Shown here: positions 5,489 to 7,971 of the stretch, one piece after another
Layout of the letters: each line of letters begins with the position of its first letter
Numbering within the stretch: position 1 is the first letter of the stretch
Origin: Pseudomonadales bacterium
GTDB taxonomy: Bacteria; Pseudomonadota; Gammaproteobacteria; Pseudomonadales; Pseudohongiellaceae
DNA: 7,971 nucleotides
NCBI GenBank assembly: GCA_022360535.1
Contig: JAKSCP010000538.1
Location: 1-7,971 of the forward strand
Direction: 5' to 3'
The notes under the pieces: generated by a model
What the model was told of the DNA's origin: nothing
The model's input: the letters and a program-made list of their open reading frames with translations, nothing else
Databases searched by the model: none
Made by a program: the position numbers and the translations under genes

Positions 5489-6436
5489 ATGCGCCATAGA
5501 CTCTTATTTGCCTGCAGTATTCTGATCCCCCTCCTGCTGGTGGTTTTGATGCGCCCGGCGGAAGCGGCTGACAATGGATGGCTTAGGGGCAGTTGTGAGA
5601 CTGGCACAGGGGTCTATCGCTGGACTGACGGAAATCGCTATGAAGGGCAATGCCGGAACAACTACTTTGAAGGTCAGGGCACTCTCTTTTTGACCAATGG
5701 CGATCGCTTTGAAGGCAGCTTCAGCAACGATCAGAAAAATGGCAACGGCACCTACTACTTCTCCAATGGCGATCGATTCGAAGGTCAGTTTCGTAACGGT
5801 CAGCGCAATGGTCGTGGCACACTCTATCGTTCCAACGGTGAACGCTACATTGGTAACTATCAGAACGACCAGAAGAATGGTCGCGGATCCTACTTCTTTC
5901 TAAATGGTGATCGCTACGAAGGCAATTGGGTTGCTGACCAATTTGAAGGCCAGGGAGTCTACTCTTTCAACAACGGCGATGAATACAGTGGTAACTGGCA
6001 GGCTGGCCAGCAATCCGGACAAGGGACCTTCACCTGGGCTAACGGCAATCGCTACGAAGGCGAATTCCGGAATAACACCCGTAACGGCATGGGAACGTTT
6101 TACTGGACCAATGACAACCGTTACGAAGGACAGTGGCGTAACGGTTTGCAGCATGGGCAGGGTACGAAATATTGGGCCAACGGCGATCGCTACGAAGGCC
6201 AGTGGCAAGAGGACTCCATGAATGGCCAGGGCACCTTCTATTATGTCAATGGCAACCGCTTCGAAGGTGGTTTTCGTGACGACCAGTTAAATGGACAGGG
6301 CACCTATTTCTTTTCCAATGGTGATCGCTATGTAGGACCGTGGTTGAGGGGTGAGCGGGATGGCCCTGGTATCTACTATGATGCAAGTGGCAATAGTCAG
6401 CAGATGGAATTTCGCGGCGGCCGCCGAATCAGCTGA
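5489..6436 (+). CDS. Exported MORN-repeat protein
   Basis: From the ATG at 5489 the protein has 315 residues. It begins with a clear Sec signal peptide: basic M-R-H-R, a hydrophobic core ending in L-L-L-V-V-L-M, then R-P-A-E-A with likely cleavage before A-D-N-G. A degenerate half repeat follows, then eleven full 23-residue MORN repeats (5627-6385) and a partial one. Each repeat follows the plan N-G-D-R-Y-E-G-x-W/F, nine or so variable residues, then G-x-G-x-Y/F. Two cysteines near the mature N-terminus, in R-G-S-C-E and E-G-Q-C-R-N, could form a disulfide. MORN repeats form beta-hairpin stacks that bind proteins or lipids; with no catalytic domain this looks like a pure scaffold in the periplasm or on the surface. 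The frame stays open upstream (TTG 5378, ATG 5450), but 5489 gives the best signal peptide. No start has a convincing Shine-Dalgarno sequence. Its function is not known. Confidence 0.85.
   Translation: MRHRLLFACSILIPLLLVVLMRPAEAADNGWLRGSCETGTGVYRWTDGNRYEGQCRNNYFEGQGTLFLTNGDRFEGSFSNDQKNGNGTYYFSNGDRFEGQFRNGQRNGRGTLYRSNGERYIGNYQNDQKNGRGSYFFLNGDRYEGNWVADQFEGQGVYSFNNGDEYSGNWQAGQQSGQGTFTWANGNRYEGEFRNNTRNGMGTFYWTNDNRYEGQWRNGLQHGQGTKYWANGDRYEGQWQEDSMNGQGTFYYVNGNRFEGGFRDDQLNGQGTYFFSNGDRYVGPWLRGERDGPGIYYDASGNSQQMEFRGGRRIS
5627..6385 (+). repeat. Eleven tandem 69-bp MORN units
   Basis: The coding sequence consists of eleven consecutive in-frame units of exactly 69 bp (23 codons) with no insertion or deletion between them. 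Every unit keeps Gly at positions 7, 16 and 18 and an aromatic residue at position 5. At DNA level the start of each unit is the most alike, around AATGGCGATCGCTACGAAGG; the middle is more diverged. The similarity could allow unequal recombination and changes in copy number. Confidence 0.9.
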
Positions 6437-6525
6437 AAAACACGCTATTTGCCCATCAAGGGCGTACTGAACACCGCAAAATTTTTCTATAACGAAGAGA
6501 TTGCAAGCTCAGTAGCCCGCTAGAA

Positions 6526-7287
6526 TTAAGACCGTAGTTTGTAGCCTGTCTTAAACATCATCACGACCACACTGAAACACGCCAATAAGAATGCCGTGAT
6601 GCTAATCAAGCTGATCCACACATTCACTTCCGAAATCTCGTAGAAACTCCAACGCAAACCACTCACCAGGTACAACACAGGATTGAGCAAGGAGATCGAT
6701 TGCCAGAAGGGCGGCAGCATGTCCGTGGAATAGAAACTTCCACCCAAAAACACCAATGGTGTAATGACCAGCATGGGCACCACGGAGAGTTTCTCAAAAT
6801 TATCAGCCCAGATTCCCAGAATGAAACCTAATAGACTAAATGAGACCGACGTCAACACGACGAATGCCAGCATAATTATTGGGTGTGCAATTCGCATCTC
6901 GATGAAGAAAGAGGCAGTGATCAAAATGATAAAGCCAAGCAACATGGATTTTGTTGCCGCTGCACCGACGTAGCCCAAGACAACTTCGAGTGTCGAGATC
7001 GGTGCGGAGAGCATTTCGTAGACGGTTCCAACAAATTTGGGAAAGTAAATGGCGAATGAGGCATTGGAGATGCTGTGAGTAAGCAGATTCAGCATGATCA
7101 GGCCTGGCACGATGAATGCCCCGTAACTCACCCCTTCTACCTGCTGAATACGAGATCCAATGGCTGCCCCGAACACGATGAAATAAAGGGATGTAGTAAT
7201 TACTGGCGCCACAATACTCTGCAACAAGGTTCGCTTGGTGCGTGCCATTTCGAATTTATAAATAGCCAGGATGCCATAGATATTCAT
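6526..7287 (-). CDS. ABC-2 type transporter permease, YadH-like
   Basis: This 253-residue integral membrane protein is the permease half of a type-2 ABC exporter. It has about six hydrophobic segments (roughly 21-40, 55-78, 103-125, 133-160, 168-188, 220-245). Family landmarks match what I recall of E. coli YadH: Y-F-I-V-F-G-x-x-I-G-S-R-I near 35-47, F-I-V-P-G-L-I-M near 58-65, the segment L-T-P-L-x-x-L-G-G-x-F-Y-S with L-P-P-F-W-Q and L-N-P after it, and a final K-L-R-S. The length is also the usual one. The start is set by GGAAAG five or so bases upstream, next to the stop codon of the ATPase gene 9 bp away, which suggests translational coupling. Members of this group export hydrophobic or polysaccharide-like compounds, but the substrate of YadGH itself is not settled. 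The gene converges on the MORN gene with 89 bp between stop codons. Confidence 0.92.
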   Translation of the reverse strand: MNIYGILAIYKFEMARTKRTLLQSIVAPVITTSLYFIVFGAAIGSRIQQVEGVSYGAFIVPGLIMLNLLTHSISNASFAIYFPKFVGTVYEMLSAPISTLEVVLGYVGAAATKSMLLGFIILITASFFIEMRIAHPIIMLAFVVLTSVSFSLLGFILGIWADNFEKLSVVPMLVITPLVFLGGSFYSTDMLPPFWQSISLLNPVLYLVSGLRWSFYEISEVNVWISLISITAFLLACFSVVVMMFKTGYKLRS

Positions 7288-7296
7288 TAGCTTTCC

Positions 7297-7971
7297 TTAA
7301 GAAGACTCATCAACCAGGCTCACAAAAATTTCTTCCAGTGAACTCTGTGAAGTATTTAAGTCGGTAAAAGCAATTCCGGCCGCTTTGAGGTCGTCCAACA
7401 ATTCAGTGATGCCGCTATGATTACTTTGGTTGTCAAAGGTATAGACCAGGCGCTTCCCTTCCTTTGTCAGCTCCAGTTGATAGCTGGCGAGGTCGGTCGG
7501 TAATTCGGCCAGTGGTTGGTCGAGCTCCAGTGTCAGTTGTTTCTTGCCCAACTTCTGCATCAGGCTATTTTTTTCTTCAACGAGAATAATCTCACCGTTA
7601 TTGATGACACCGATACGATCTGCAATTTCCTCGGCTTCCTCAATATAGTGGGTAGTCAGAATAATGGTGACACCACTAGCGCGAAGATCATTGACGATCT
7701 TCCACATGTCCTTACGCAGAGAAACATCCACGCCAGCAGTGGGCTCATCAAGGAACAGGATCGAAGGTTCATGGGACAGTGCCTTCGCGATTAACACCCT
7801 GCGCTTCATACCACCCGACAGGGTGCGGATCATATTGTCTTTCTTGTCCCAAAGTGAGAGTTCCCTGAGAACTTTCTCAATGTGTGCAGCATTGGGAGGT
7901 TTACCGAACAAACCCCGGCTAAACGACACCGTACTCCACACCGATTCGAATGAATCAGTTGTCAATTCCTG
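7297..7971 (-). CDS. ABC transporter ATP-binding protein, YadG-like, 5' end beyond right edge
   Basis: The frame is open to the last base, and its first visible residues are Q-E-L, the Q-loop glutamine region. Walker A and roughly 80-90 N-terminal residues therefore lie outside the window. In the visible 224 residues are the signature L51-S-G-G-M55 followed by K-R-R, Walker B ending L74-D75-E76-P-T-A-G-V-D, and the switch histidine in T-T-H108-Y-I-E-E-A-E. Methionine in place of glutamine in the signature is usual in this subfamily and is also present in E. coli YadG as I recall it. The C-terminal 110 residues form the accessory domain and end S-L-E-E-I-F-V-S-L-V, also YadG-like. It powers the permease encoded 9 bp downstream. 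The TTG at 7965-7963 is an internal leucine codon, not the start. Confidence 0.93.
   Translation of the reverse strand, partial: QELTTDSFESVWSTVSFSRGLFGKPPNAAHIEKVLRELSLWDKKDNMIRTLSGGMKRRVLIAKALSHEPSILFLDEPTAGVDVSLRKDMWKIVNDLRASGVTIILTTHYIEEAEEIADRIGVINNGEIILVEEKNSLMQKLGKKQLTLELDQPLAELPTDLASYQLELTKEGKRLVYTFDNQSNHSGITELLDDLKAAGIAFTDLNTSQSSLEEIFVSLVDESS

Noticed and set aside
5700..6190. GCGATCGC octamers (5700-5707 and 6183-6190), the HIP1 palindrome of cyanobacteria
   Set aside because: They fall only in the Gly-Asp-Arg codons of the MORN repeats and are explained by the repeat, so they do not point to a cyanobacterium.
5900..6208. Repetitive open frames on both strands within the MORN gene
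   Set aside because: Their periodic look comes only from the 69-bp repeats read in other frames or antisense.
6451..6463. Hairpin GCCC-ATCAA-GGGC between the convergent MORN and YadH-like genes as a two-way terminator
   Set aside because: The stem is only 4 bp and no T-run follows directly on either strand; the nearest T-runs are 10 or more bases away.
7963..7965. TTG as the start codon of the right-edge ATPase
   Set aside because: The frame continues through Q-E to the edge, and the family needs a Walker A domain before this point, so it is an internal leucine.

Overview
The window reads as a piece of a Gram-negative, probably gammaproteobacterial, chromosome. The reasons are a MacA/MacB-type envelope efflux operon, an ABC-2 exporter pair closely resembling Escherichia coli YadG/YadH, a Sec-type signal peptide on a repeat protein, and balanced base composition. 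I cannot name a genus. No rRNA, tRNA, insertion sequence, CRISPR array or phage gene is visible.

Left edge (1-683): a TetR-family repressor is transcribed leftward and runs off the window. Its promoter region contains a near-perfect operator palindrome (430-451). The promoter geometry puts the predicted transcription start on the A of the start codon, so the mRNA may be leaderless. The visible protein keeps a Gly-Cys-Leu cysteine like that of NemR-type electrophile sensors. About 260 bp without a gene separate it from the next operon.

Centre (684-5279): four rightward genes form a tripartite-type ABC efflux operon. They encode a membrane-anchored periplasmic adaptor (MacA/HlyD-like), a MacB/LolD-type ATPase, and two different FtsX/MacB-type permeases. 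ATPase and permease are separate proteins, and the two permeases probably form a heterodimer. No outer-membrane factor is encoded here. The likely circuit is that the TetR protein senses a compound, leaves the shared operator and derepresses both itself and the pump.

Right-centre (5280-6436): a gene for an exported MORN-repeat protein with eleven complete 23-residue repeats follows. It has its own candidate promoter and an upstream inverted repeat.

Right edge (6526-7971): on the minus strand lie an ABC-2 permease and its ATPase (YadH/YadG-like). They are 9 bp apart and co-transcribed. The ATPase gene enters from beyond the right edge, so its Walker A part is not in the window.
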